Below are positions 36,345 to 47,719 of a stretch of DNA of 64,000 nt, in pieces. Below the pieces are notes generated by a model. That model made no database searches. It was not told where the DNA came from and worked only from the letters and a program-made list of their open reading frames with translations. How positions within the stretch are numbered: the first letter of the stretch is position 1; the number at the start of each line of letters is the position of its first letter. A program made the translations under genes and the position numbers. The stretch comes from Kingdonia uniflora (Eukaryota > Streptophyta > Magnoliopsida > Ranunculales > Circaeasteraceae): assembly GCA_014058105.1 (NCBI GenBank), contig JACGCM010001796.1, forward strand, positions 930,001-994,000. Reading direction: 5' to 3'.

Positions 36345-36844
36345 ACTCTGCTACTGTTTCATTGTAATATATTGGGGTCTTCTCTTGCTTAAAAAACAAA
36401 AAATGGCAAAGAAAAAAACAATAAACATACCACAACGCAAGATGTAATGTGGTTCTGCAAATTGATGCCTACTTCCACCAAGAATCAATCCTTTATAAGT
36501 GAGGAAGGAAGATTGCAATATTTCCTCAAGTCTCTCAAACACTAACTGAATCTCTTCTTCTCTCTCTTTACAAAGTAAAGGTTTTCTTTCTTGAGTGACT
36601 ATCTCTCTCTCTCAAGGTTTTTCTCGTATGTATCTCTCTCGTGCCTCAACCCTAAAAACCATGTTCCTTTTTATAGTTGACAAAGTTGTATCGTCGAAGA
36701 TTCTATTTTGCTGAAATATCGGCAAAAAAAAAAACGAGTGCAAAAAACGGTGGAGTGTGGCCGACGTAGACTTCACTTCTGCCCCCAACAAAGTTCCACA
36801 ATTCTTACTCCTCACGCACTCTCATGGTGAGGGATATCCCAACA

Positions 36845-38111
36845 CTTCTTTGGATGCACACTGAGAACAAATATATTTCTCTTTGAACCCAGTTTGTAGC
36901 TTGTAAACATGGATGCTTAAGTTTAAACCATAACCTGAGAGATAATAAGCACTGAGATGGTGATTTATGGAACCAATATTTAAGTTAAAACTAGTCTCAT
37001 CATCCACAGGTTCCGTGGTCTCAAAAGAACCTGCAAGGATGAACCACCCAAGTTAAGTGCACCAAATGTTGATTTTGCTGGTACTGACCCGAGCATCCCA
37101 ATTGATAGTTAAGAGCTACCTACCCAAAATAAGCTTCCTCTGTGCCAGTGATAATCTTAACGAGTCTCTCCTACACATGAATGAAGAATTCCTCAATATG
37201 GCCTAGGCATTATTGAAAAGCCATTCTGAATCAGAGTGTTGTATCCTTCAAACTCCGGCAGTCGCATAAAGGAAAAGAGATGTGCGTTTATGTGCATTCT
37301 TTGGTATTTGCTCCTCTGCCCATCAACGAAGTGGATTCATTGCTGCTCTTAGTCCAGATACATTATGCACCAACTTATCAAACCCAGGTTCAGTTTCCAT
37401 TCGATGATAGGCACGCCCACCTCATGACTTAGATTTTCCTTCAAGTCCTTCAGGTAATGATTTCCATACAAGGGGGAGACTGCCATCTTTCCTGTGATGG
37501 ATAGACGACTCATATACAAAAACCGAGTACCCGTACTTCCACAATCAAATACTACATAAAACCGTAAAGCTTCTTTAGACAAATAATAGTTAGCACCCAG
37601 CCAGGCAAAATAACAGCATTACACATAAAATAGTCATAATAACTCGAACACACTTCTTCCGTACAAAAGGGATTCCAGGCAACGACTTCTCCTACGAAAA
37701 ACTCGAACCCTCATTTTCTCTTTCTAAGTTACGAGGCTGTAACGCACCCCTCGCACCCGGATCATGTCCATAAGTCGAAAGATCTTGGAGAGACGACGAA
37801 AATCTGAAATAATTTGTTGGTCCAGGATTCGCTAAACTATAAACATTACTAGGAATCACTGCTGGCAGCAACCCAGATGAAACAGATTGCCCATATGGAG
37901 ATATAGGAGTAGTATTCCCTCGTTTAACCGCATCCGTAAAAAAAATTCACAATCCCTCACGAAGCGTTTGAAGGATCAAGCTTGGTCTCGTCTTAGGGTT
38001 TTCTAATGGCAACACCTTCAGCAGCAGAGAAGGAGTGAAATTGTAGTGAGGAGAAGGCTCCCCATCTTTAGACTCTCCACAAAAGCTAATAAGAGATCTC
38101 TTCGATTCCAT
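36845..38111 (-). pseudogene. Apyrase-7-like (GDA1/CD39) N-terminal half, broken
   Basis: Reading leftwards from a possible ATG at 38111, a Ser/Pro-rich N-terminus containing SSLQDLSTYG leads to a membrane-anchor-like segment (RVIMTILCVMLLFCLAG, near 37620). Then come FYVVFDCGSTGTR (apyrase conserved region 1, near 37550), a METEPGFDKLVHNVSGL block (37385-37335), TSLFLYATAGV (near 37265), an EEAYFGW-type block (near 37130), a LGGSSLQ block (near 37040), YYLSGYGLN (near 36955) and KEKYICSQC (near 36870). The blocks need several frame changes and contain stops, and ~40 residues are missing between the last two. The order matches plant apyrase 7 and there is no visible intron. It is cut at 36844 by the Tork-like Copia; its C-terminus is at 24104-24420. 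Confidence 0.78.
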
Positions 38112-38269
38112 ATTTAGGAGTAGTAACTACAACTCACTTAAGTTCAGATGATATTTGGAGTCCTACATATTCATTTCCATTGTTGTAAACTACATACTAT
38201 ATCTTTTTGCAACACAGTTCTTGTTTACTTTTCATCCTTGCAATTGTTTGGTATTCTAACTTATCATCA

Positions 38270-38600
38270 ACTACGCACTTTTATGCAGCCTGAAAGAGAG
38301 AAAGCTGCTCTCATTACGCGGAGGTTTGCTGCTGCTGTCAAAACTGGCAAAGAAGAATCGGAAGCAAGCGGTAATGGTGGAGACCCAGAAACAAGTAACA
38401 GAAGAAAAATGACAGACGGAGGAGAGCCTGCAATAAGTGTTCCATATTTGTGGAAAGTTGATTGTAACCTTGGCACCAACCTGTTTTTTTTTCTCTCTTT
38501 GGTTTGGTTCTTTAATTCTTGTTTTGTGCTGTGTATATCATGTGTTGTGCACACTGTTACACTAAATAGCTTTTGTAATCAAAATAGCCACCTCTTTTGA
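38270..38600 (+). other. Exon-like open segment, unknown
   Basis: An acceptor-like tatgcag ends at about 38286, followed by a coding-looking stretch starting PEREKAALITRRFAAAV, then a hydrophilic Glu/Gly/Asn-rich part. An AATAAA polyadenylation-like signal lies near 38616. It could be a last exon or fragment of a gene whose other exons are absent here. No family recognised. Confidence 0.3.
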
Positions 38601-39643
38601 TTTTTGTTTGGTTTTCAATAAACTATGTTCTTGTTTATGTAAATTTCTTTCTGATAGTATGTGAGTGAATTTACTCATGAAAATAAAAAACAGCGGAGTC
38701 CACTTCCACCAGGTACAAAATATTTGCTGCTCTGCTCATTATTATATCGGTCAGGCGCTTACAAATAACTCTTTCTTCTTACAAATCATATGAGACAGCC
38801 CAAATTAGTGGTTCTGGCTATTAATCAACATCACATTGCAAAATGGATAAAACAATAATGGAATGACATATTTGAAATAAATACAAGCAGTACAACAAAT
38901 AAAAATGAATGTTAATATTCGATTATCAACAACTGTAAGAAGTGTCTTACAATAGGCTTAATTAAAAGTTAAAAATGATAAAAAAAGTGTCTATTTGTTA
39001 TTTTCTTCTTAATTTTTTCCCTCTCTTCCCTCCAATAAATTTTCCCCGTCTCTCTATTATCTTTCTTGATTTTTCTTCCCATCTCTTTTTCCTAAACCGC
39101 TCACACGCACTCTCTCTCTCTCATATCTTATATCTAGGTCATTTGCGATTCACCATTTCACGGTTTACTGGATGAAAATAAAAAATTAATCAAATGGCCG
39201 AAGAAAAAGTTTTAAGTTGTGTAGAGACAAGAACAAAAGATGTCACACTTTAACGTCATTCTATCTCTCATCTTCCCAAATCAAACACAAAACTCTCATT
39301 GTCAATTCGACTCTCACCCTCACGAATCCATATCACCATCTCCCCCTCGATTATCCTCTTCCCAAATCAAGCTTCTCTCTACTGCCTACCCATCGCTTCT
39401 CCCTCTCTAAGCCCTCACTTTAGGGTCACACACCATCACCATCCCAAGGTATACTAGCAGACTAGCAGTCTAGTACTAGACTACTAGTTAGCAAAGTAAG
39501 CGTACTGTTATTGGATAAACAACGTCTCCTAGTTCGTTGGTTAATGTAAACGATGTTTTTGGCTCTCTTGTAATGGAAACACTCAACCAAAAACAACACA
39601 TCTCTCTCTCTCTCTCTCTTTGAACCTCTGAAGCTCTGAAACA
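38601..39643. other. 5' flank of the eIF2B gamma gene
   Basis: No gene seen. AT-rich DNA, then a pyrimidine-rich stretch (39000-39430) and a (TC)n tract at about 39599-39620 in the probable 5' leader of the downstream gene. TC-rich leaders are usual near plant transcription starts. Confidence 0.5.
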
Positions 39644-42600
39644 ATGGAGTTCCAAGTAGTGGTTTTAGCCGGTGGTACTTCATCAAAGACTCTCATCCCT
39701 TTAGTATCCGAAGAAGTCCCAAAACCTCTTCTCCCGGTTGCCAATCGTCCCGTCCTCTCGTACATTCTCGACCTCTTGGAGTCCAGTAATCTCAAAGATC
39801 TCATCGTCGTAAGTAACTCTCTCTCTAATCCCCAATTGTGCTCTAATTTTGGTTTTTTTTGTTTGTCTGAGAAATTGGGGTTGTGTTGTTGTAATTTTGT
39901 AGGTTGTTGAAGGTAAAGAAGCTGCGAGGCGCGTTAGCAGTTGGATTTCTAGTACTTATCTTGATCGCCTTCATGTCGAGGTAATTTTTAGGGTTTTTGT
40001 ACTGTTAGAATTAGAATTGTGTATTTTGGAGTTGAGTGAAAACTTGAGGTATTGAGGGGAGAAAGTGTGAAACAAATTCATATAGAGAAATGGCGATATT
40101 CAGCCTAGGATAAATGGGGTTGGGGAGAAGTTTGAGTTTGAGTCGGGTTTAGTATCAATGGTTCCAAGTTAAACTAAAATTGAGCATTATGTTATTAGTA
40201 AGTAAAAGTATTCGGTACGAGAAACAAAGGGTTTCTACGCATAAGTGTATATACGACTCTGGTAAATGGGGTAGGAATATTTTCGATCAGAATGTGCTTT
40301 TTTTTTAAGAATGAGCAGAGTTTAGGGTTTAGGAGGAATGCATGCAGAGAAATGGGGATATTCTGGTGGATATTCGGCCTAGGAAAAATGGGATTCGGGA
40401 GAAGTTCGAGTTCAAGTCGGGTTTAGAGTCAGTGATTCCAAGTTAAACTATGATTGAGGATAGATATGTTATTAGTAAGTAAAAGTATTAGGTACGAGAA
40501 GCAAAGGGTTTCTACGCATTAGTGTAAACGCACAACTCCGGTAAATGGGGTAAGAGGATCGTAACTTTTATTGAATACAAAGACAAGAGTTACAAGCAGA
40601 TCAAAGTACCACATTACAATCTCTAATACTCCCTCCCCCACATATTATCAAAAATAATGGATTCACGTCATGAGCGAAGGAACTTGGAATGAAAATCAGA
40701 TAATCTTGACTTGTGTTGAGGCCTGATCAGAATCTACTTTCTAATGAGTAGATCATCTTTGCTGTGTGTTTCAATACTGAACTCCATCAAACACGACAAT
40801 CAAACTAAAGGTGGAAATTGGCACCATTTTAACAGTTAACTTGAATTGCATATTTTACGGGATTGGAAGTATTGAAATGCAATGAAGCTCTGTGAAGATG
40901 ATCTATCATGTCATTATAGAGGACAGTCTTGCCAAATGGATATTTAGTACATCCCACCTAGCTTCCATGGGGAGTCAACTTCATATTATTTATATGTTGT
41001 TATTTAAAAGTAACAGTTTCAAAATAAAGGTGATAGATAGTTGTGGAGGCATTGATAGTGTTACAATGATAGCTAGCTCTAAGTTTGCTTTTTGTTGAAG
41101 AGAATATTACTAGGGAAAGGTTTTGGTAAGAATCTTGCAAAGCCGAATTGGGGACGTAATGATACACATGTAGTCATTATTACCCTTACAAAGGCAGTTT
41201 TAGTTTGTTTCTGTGCCTATCCTTGTATGGGTGTTTTTGTTACTTTACAATCATTTATTTCCATCTGACCTTCTAACAGTTCATTAGCCCTGGATCCTCT
41301 CCCACTTACCAGACAAATATGTGATCTATACTCTATACCTAGGTAAATGAAACAGGGGCTAACTGCTGACATTAGCCATTGGATTGATTCACATTAAGTG
41401 CACAAAACTATAGGCTAGTTATCACACTTGCAAAAAAGCGTGTAATCTGTGATCTGTAACATGTCTATTCTTGCTGACCAATATGTTTGTTTCCCATCCC
41501 TTGATGGGATAAATATATTGATAATTAGGGTAAGTGTATCTCAGTTGCCGGCTTAAGCTTTAGAAAGGGGTGTAACCGTCTGAAAACATAATCTATGATA
41601 CGGTTTTACAAAATGGGATGGATGTTTTTATAGTTACATGGCAGTCTGTCACTTAGTATGGACCACAGTCATTTTAAATTATTGTTTTGAGATTAAAGGG
41701 ATGCATAACTACATACGTATGATGAACCATATATTCTACCATTAATAGGTAGCTTCAGTTCCCGAGGATGTTGGTACTGCTGATGCCCTTCGTGCTGTTG
41801 CTCATCATCTTACTGCAAATGATATATTGGTAAGAAATAAAAATCATTATTTTCCTGATAATTTTTATTCTCCCAATTATGTATTCTCTTCTAAGAGTGT
41901 GTTATGTGTAGGTAATTAGCGGAGATCTTGTTTCTGATGTCTCTCCTGGGGCTGTGGCTGCTGTTCACAGAAGGTATGATGCTGTTGTCACTTCTCTACT
42001 TTGTGCCTCCCCTGTTAGTGGACCATCAGAGATGGGTTCTTCTAGTGGAAAGGACAAGGCCAAGAAGCCTGGACGGTACAATATTATTGGGCTGGATCCC
42101 ACAAGCCAATTTTTGTTATTTGTAGCAACAGGTTGGTCCATGTTTTGCATTGGTTATTTAGACTTGCCTCCCCCACCCGAAAAAACATAATCAATTTTTT
42201 TACTCGTTCTACAATGGTTTTAGTTAAAACCAGGGTTAATTTTGTCAGAATTGGATGGGGGTGAGTCTAAACGATCCTTTCTTTTTTTTCCCTTGCTATA
42301 CGCCATGTTACAGGATTTTCTCAGTCATGACATCTTACATGCTTGATAGGCGCCGAGGTTGAGAAAGATATACGGGTTCAAAAGAGCATACTCTCTGCTG
42401 TTGGTGAGGTATGGACATTGACCAACGTTAAGATTTAATTTTAAGATAAAACGTATACAACATTTTACTCTTGTACTTATAAGCAAGACCTCTTTGTCTT
42501 TGATAGCTAGGTGGCTTGAGAATTTTTAGCCATGATAGATCTTTCATCTATCAGCAAATCCCATATTGCAATGATTTCCAAGTGATATGACTTTAAGACT

Positions 42601-44959
42601 TCATGCTCACTTCAGTTGGAGTCAGATTATATTCATGTTTCTAAATATCGTGATATATACTAGGATAACACAATTTGAGGTCACATATGCTATGTTTGAG
42701 CTCAGATATAGAGTATTACTTTGCTGTCACTGGATGTGCGTAATGCTACAATTGAAATATATAGAGTACATTTAGATACTCGCCATATATTTCGATACTC
42801 GCCATATACTTCGATACTCCTGTATTCATCAATCTCAAATGATTAATTGTTTCTAAGTTCTTTTCTTCATTCCCTTTTTTCAGATGGAAATTCGAGCAGA
42901 TCTCATGGATGCTCATTTATATGCATTTAAGAGGTTTGAGGTTTTAATTTTTACCTTCCAAGCAACCCTTTTATCTCGTCCAGAGCTTAAAAAAATTGAT
43001 CTATTCTGACATTTTTTCCATCTAAATTCTCTTATCAGATCTGCTCTTCAAGAGGTTCTTGATCGAAAAGAAACAATTCAAAGCATAAAGCAAGATCTAC
43101 TACCGTATCTTGTGCGGACTCAGCTGGTTAGTAAAACATATTCATGGTTCAAAATGTTGGCCGATATATGGAGGCATTACAATAATATATATCTATATTT
43201 TGACTACCAGAAATGAATATCAGCCCCAAAAAATCAAAATGAACAACTTATAATCAAATGTGAAATATTGGCCGAGATTATGATACAATCAAATCTGGGC
43301 TAACTGATATATGCTTAAATTCAACATTTTGATTTTCGGCTTCCACTTATAGAGGTCCGAAGCATCAACCAACGGTGCACAACAATCTGATGAAAATTGG
43401 AATGAGAAAGTTTCTTCCGGGAACAACCCAACGTTGTTCTCTCATGACTTGGCTACTGGAACTGCCCCTAGCTTTCACGAATTTTACGCTTTAGGTCTGA
43501 ATAGTTCTGCTCCTGCTCCAAGAAAAACATATAAGTGTTGTGTTTATATTGCTGAAAAGAGCAAGTATTGTGCACGCCTAAACTCTATCCAAGCTTTTAG
43601 TGACATAAATCGAGATGTAAGTAACTTAAACTCGTCTGGCATTTTTGTGTTTGTCTTTATCTTTTGACAAGGTTGAATTTTTGTCATATAACCTTCAATA
43701 GGTAATAGGAGATGCAAGTCATTTATCAGGTTACTCATTTTCCAATCATAACAACATCGTCCATCCTACGGCTGAACTGGGTTCAAAGACTACTGTGAGT
43801 GGAATCTTCATTAAGCTGAGTTTTCTAGATTCAATTATCTAAAAGTGAAAAACTTGATTCCGTAAAATTATCTTTATTAGTTGTCATGTAGAAGGCACTT
43901 AGGATGGACTTCTCTCCATTCGACACAGAGAGAGGCTTCTATCTAAATGATTGAAAACCCCCGTAAAATGGCGCCTATCTCACTGAGGGATTAAGCCCAT
44001 ACAAAAACATTCCTTGCTTCAGAACCATGTAACTTCAAGTAGTATTGAAGAATTAGTATACACTCTAAAGAAAAGTTGTTTGACAGTTTGTTTGATGGCT
44101 TTAGGTTGGCCCACAATGTATGCTTGGTGAAGGTTCACAATTGGGGGACAAATGTAGTGTCAAAAGATCTGTCATTGGCCGCCACTGCAGGATCGGTTCA
44201 AATGTGAAGGTATATTTCTTCGCAAAGGTTACAAAAGTCACAACCGCTTTTCCTCTCACTGACCATGACTTATAAGTTCTAAAAATATCATTGGGCAGAT
44301 GCATTACGAATGATATCTAAAATAGTCATACTCGTTCTGATATCCGACATGTCTTAATGAGCTGATGATGAATATATCTTGTTACTTTGGTTCTTTGGTT
44401 TCTAATACATTGCTGATGTCTAGTAACTTGTTGCACCAAGGTGTTTACTCAAGTGAACAAATTCTTATCAAATCCTTTGTCTAGTTTGTTTACTGGCCAG
44501 TAGTGGGATGGCCAGATCGTCGTTTTTTTCTCCTCTGTAGAAGCCAATTTGTCCGAAGCAATGAAAGATTTATATGCCTTTCAACACGATTGGTGATTCT
44601 TACTCTCTCGCTATTTTCCATATACAGGTCGTTAATTCAGTTGTGATGGACCATGTTACAATTGGAGACGGATGTTCGATCCAAGGGTCAGTTATTTGCA
44701 GTAATGTTCAACTCCAAGAGCGTGTGGTTCTGAAGGATTGTCAGGTCCAAATTTTATGTTACTTGCAGTTATCAGTATTATCGCTATAATATATGACGCA
44801 AAGTGCAATATTTTGATGTTTTCACCTCTCTAGACATTTACTTCCTTTTGTTAATCTTTGGCCTCGTTACTCCAGGTCGGAGCAGGTTATGTTGTCACTG
44901 CAAGCAGTGAGTACAAGGGGGAGTCTTTGGCAAGAAAGGAAAAATCTCAACCACAATGA
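39644..44959 (+). CDS. EIF2B3: Translation initiation factor eIF2B subunit gamma
   Basis: Complete gene of 12 exons: 39644-39808, 39903-39980, 41749-41829, 41912-42131, 42350-42408, 42884-42933, 43039-43126, 43353-43616, 43702-43794, 44105-44209, 44628-44744 and 44876-44959. Together 1,404 nt, 467 residues, with consistent phases and GT-AG borders throughout and no internal stop. The N-terminal nucleotidyltransferase-like domain opens with VVVLAGGTSSKTLIPL...VPKPLLPVANRPVL. The C-terminal left-handed beta-helix has hexapeptide-type repeats (VGPQCMLGEGSQLG, SVKRSVIGRHCRIGSNV, VVMDHVTIGDGCSI). This is the family's usual length and architecture. eIF2B gamma, with epsilon, forms the catalytic part of the cytosolic exchange factor that recharges eIF2 with GTP. 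The start is chosen because the conserved domain begins at once. It is the one clearly intact housekeeping gene in the window. Confidence 0.96.
39981..41748 (+). other. Long intron 2 of eIF2B gamma with internal duplication
   Basis: 1.77-kb intron. Copies of a ~200-bp segment begin at about 40084 and 40346 (offset ~262 bp), both including agtaagtaaaagtatt and caaagggtttctacgcat. No transposon signature was identified. Confidence 0.8.
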
Positions 44960-45648
44960 GTACACTCTCTCTTGTATTGTTACTTTGTTTTCTTTTATAT
45001 AACCCCTTTTATGGGAAGAGTTAGGCTCATCTTTTATGTTCTTGAGTTGAGGTTCAATGAAGAAATTTCCAATTTTGTCAATCTTTTGGCCAAACATATC
45101 TTAGTCTGACTTAAGTAATTAATATGAGAACTGTTTTGATCTAAGTCGGGTAAATGAACGATCTATATCTAACATATCAATTATATACTTTAAATATCAT
45201 TAGTAAACATTCCATTAATTTTGAGTTGCGGTATACTATTGGTTACTACCCTCTGAACTTGGATCGAGTTTTAAGTAAATATACGACATGTTGCAAGGAT
45301 CCCATCTCAAATAGATATATTGTACGTCGTGAATTATGATTTAGGACATTTTTAATTTTGTGACACGCCTGTCGATCTGTTGATCACATATTTTCTTTCT
45401 GATGGAACACATGAAAAAAATCAGCTAGAGTGTCAATTACAAGCTCATTAGAATAGACTCAGATTGTGATATGAATTTAAAATGCACCAAAAGAAAGACA
45501 GACAACAAGACATGTGTCGGCCACTGGATGTACAGGTACATGGTCCATCACTTCCATCACTTCTGTGATTTATATGTGAGAGAAATACGTGTTTTAGTTA
45601 TTATCAATATTTGATTGAAATAGACAAGAATATAACTCTAATATGTAT
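44960..45648. other. 3' flank of eIF2B gamma; no gene seen
   Basis: Probable 3' UTR followed by AT-rich intergenic DNA. No repeat or coding signal recognised. Confidence 0.5.
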
Positions 45649-45656
45649 GCGAAGTA

Positions 45657-47050
45657 GGGCTGTACTCGGGTCGGTTCGGCCCGGGTCTAGACCCATGATT
45701 GATTCGACCCGAACTTACCGGGTTACCGCATTATAAACTTGGACCTGAACTGAACAGGTGCAAAACCCGAATCGAATCGGGTTGGTCGGGCTGGGTCCTG
45801 TGTTCGGTTTGTTAATTTTTTTTCATAACTAAAGAGCCCAGATGCAAGGTAACAAACTAACAGCAAAACACAAAACGACGGTCTATCATAACCCCACTAA
45901 GCAAGATGCCATCCTTCAAATCCCTCTCCCCACTGTCCTAAGAGATGATCAAATTCGATGGCTCTCTGAGCTCCTTGCTTGGAAGGCCTCTCATCTAGAA
46001 GCTCAAGCTCCCCCCCATAGAGTTCAGCTCCTTGCTTGGAAGGCCTGTCTTAACATCCTCCCAGTTAGACTTAAACTACATCAAAACCATATTCAAACCA
46101 CTTCTACTGGTAGCATTTGTACCTCTCATGATAACTCCATCACTCATGCTTTCTTCTACTGCCCTAGGACCACCCCTATTTGGCATCTAAGTTGTTTACA
46201 TCTCAACACCACTCATTGGCACGGCCTTCACAACATTGGAAACATTTTTTTTCATCTCCAGGTTCATTCTTTTACTTCAGCTCAAAGGAATTGGTTTCTC
46301 TCATACTTCTTTTGCCCTTATGGGTACCCTTTGGGATGCCAGAAATGATTTCATTTTAAAAAAAATACCCCCTCATTTTCAACATATCATCGCCACTACT
46401 GGCAACTGGGTCACTATCACATTTAAATCCACCCTGCCTCACCAAACTTATTCCCTCGTATTACCACAATTAATTTTCCAAAAGGGCATTTCATCCTGAT
46501 GGCTGATGCAATTTTGTTGACTCATTGTTGCTAATGAGATGTGGAGAAAGATGAGATGAGATGAGATATAGATTGGCTGCTTGTTGCTTGTGGATAAAGA
46601 TGTGGATTGGCTGCTTGTTGCTTGTGGAGAAAGATGAGATGTGGAGGGATTGGCTGTTTGATGAAGAGACACAGAGGAGATGTGGAGGGATTGACTACTT
46701 GTTGCTTAGCTGCTAATGGAGAGAGGCAGATCAGGAGATGTGGTGGAGGGACTCGAGGGAGAGAGGAGATGTGGTGGATGGACTTGAGGAAGAGAGGAGT
46801 CACAGAGGGAGGCGAGAGTAAGAGAGATGTGGTGGAGGGAGAGAGGCAGATCTGTTTCATTTCACCTTAAAACCCCTAACCCTAAAGATCTAAACCGGTT
46901 CGGGTTTGGTCGGGTCTTGAAAGGTCTAAACCAAACCCAAACCGATGAGATCCAGGTTACTTAAATAATAATTGAAACCGAACCGGTTATGTTTCAGAAC
47001 CGGACCGAATCAGCCGGATCGGGTTACCGGGTTCACTGGTTTTGTGTAAG
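45657..47050. mobile_element. Possible hAT-like non-autonomous element carrying a LINE fragment
   Basis: It begins GGGCTGTACTCGGGTCGG, the kind of sequence seen at plant hAT ends, and ends ...ACTGGTTTTGTGTAAG after GGGTCGGG/ACCGGTT-rich DNA. Flanking 8-mers gcgaagta (45649-45656) and gcgaagga (47051-47058) could be an 8-bp target duplication with one mismatch. A good terminal inverted repeat is not seen, so the right end may be damaged. Inside are a LINE 3' fragment and a GA-rich, imperfectly repetitive stretch (about 46530-46860). Confidence 0.4.
45842..46499 (+). pseudogene. LINE ORF2 fragment (zinc-binding region)
   Basis: Open reading with WKACLNILPVRLKLHQ, then Cys and His spaced as in the reverse-transcriptase zinc-binding region (C.S....ITHAFFYCPR..PIWH), and, after one frame change near 46330, LWDARNDFILKK. 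This is the C-terminal end of a plant LINE ORF2. A short duplication (CTTGCTTGGAAGGCC at about 45975 and 46030) interrupts it. Confidence 0.7.
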
Positions 47051-47214
47051 GCGAAGGATTAGCATGATGCATTGATTGTATTTGTTTGAATTTTTGTCTA
47101 CTATCTAGATATTTTGTACTTTTGTTTACTGTCTAGATATGTATTTGTTGTCGGTTTTCATTGAAGTCTTCTTAATAAATCCATATTGTTTTTCTAACTA
47201 TTTTGTACCGTATA

Positions 47215-47574
47215 GGGTCCACATGACCATTTCCTTATCTAGGGTCCATGGTATCTATTACTTGTCACAATGAAATTCACCTTGTCTTCTTTGTGTACAC
47301 CAATTCTCTTAGGGTCCACATGACCATTTCCTTATCTAGGGTCTATGGTATCTATTACTTTATTTTTATTATTTTTTATTATTTATATTTTAAGCTAATT
47401 TGTTTTAGGGATTCGCAACCCTAAGTTTCCAACCCTATGAAGTTTCGAACTCACGACCTCTCACTAGGTGGAGAGGTACTACCACCACTGGGCCAAGAAC
47501 AATGGTACCATGGTATCTATTACTTGTCACAAGGATATTCACCAGTTGTCTTCTTTGTGTACACCAATTCTCCT
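47215..47574. repeat. Tandem duplication of ~97 bp, second copy split by a SINE
   Basis: 47215-47310 (agggtccacatgaccattt ... caccaattctctt) is repeated from 47311. The second copy continues to 47360, is interrupted by the SINE, and resumes at 47526-47574. Confidence 0.85.
47361..47509 (-). mobile_element. tRNA-derived SINE with 16-bp target duplication
   Basis: On - the element starts with TACCATTGTTCTTGGCCCAG. It has a pol III A-box-like TGGCCCAGTGGTGG and a B-box-like GAGTTCGAAAC, and ends in an A/T-rich tail (47361-47400). The direct repeat ATGGTATCTATTACTT lies at 47345-47360 and 47510-47525. Length about 149 bp. All the hallmarks of an intact SINE insertion are present. Confidence 0.88.
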
Positions 47575-47719
47575 ACTAGTTTACCGCATAAGTGCTAGTA
47601 GATTGGATCACTTTGATTCGAACAACATCATAGATTTTGTTCGCTTGAAAGTTTGTCACAAAAAAGAGAGTTTGCAGAGTTAATGGAGTTTTTAGGGGGA
47701 GATGAAGAGATTTACATAG

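Larger units (their letters stand above)
29049..36402 (+). mobile_element. LINE (L1-type non-LTR retrotransposon) nested in the Copia LTR
   Basis: A 7.35-kb element on +, flanked by a 20-21 bp target duplication beginning ATGGCAAAGAAAAAA (29029-29048 and 36403-36423). It has a pyrimidine-rich 5' region, ORF1 with a zinc knuckle, and ORF2 with endonuclease, RT, a zinc-binding region and RNase H, and ends in an A-rich tail (cttaaaaaacaaaaa). Apparently full length. It inserted into the 5' LTR of the Tork-like Copia, in the opposite orientation. Confidence 0.93.
24421..36844 (-). mobile_element. Tork/Tnt1-like Copia element, 5' LTR split by a LINE
   Basis: Copia element on -. The left (3') LTR is truncated to 24421-24691. 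The right (5') LTR is complete but split: 28912-29048 plus 36424-36844, 558 bp in all. Ends are TGTTGGGAT...ATCCCAACA. The internal coding order is gag, PR, IN, RT, RNase H. PBS 28898-28909 (TGGTATCAGAGC on -) and a purine tract 24693-24704 flank the internal region. It interrupts an apyrase-7-like pseudogene lying in the same orientation. Without the LINE the element is about 5.0 kb. Confidence 0.9.

Noticed and set aside
46531..46870. Open frames on both strands in GA-rich DNA
   Set aside because: Low-complexity, imperfectly repetitive sequence without codon structure or family signal.
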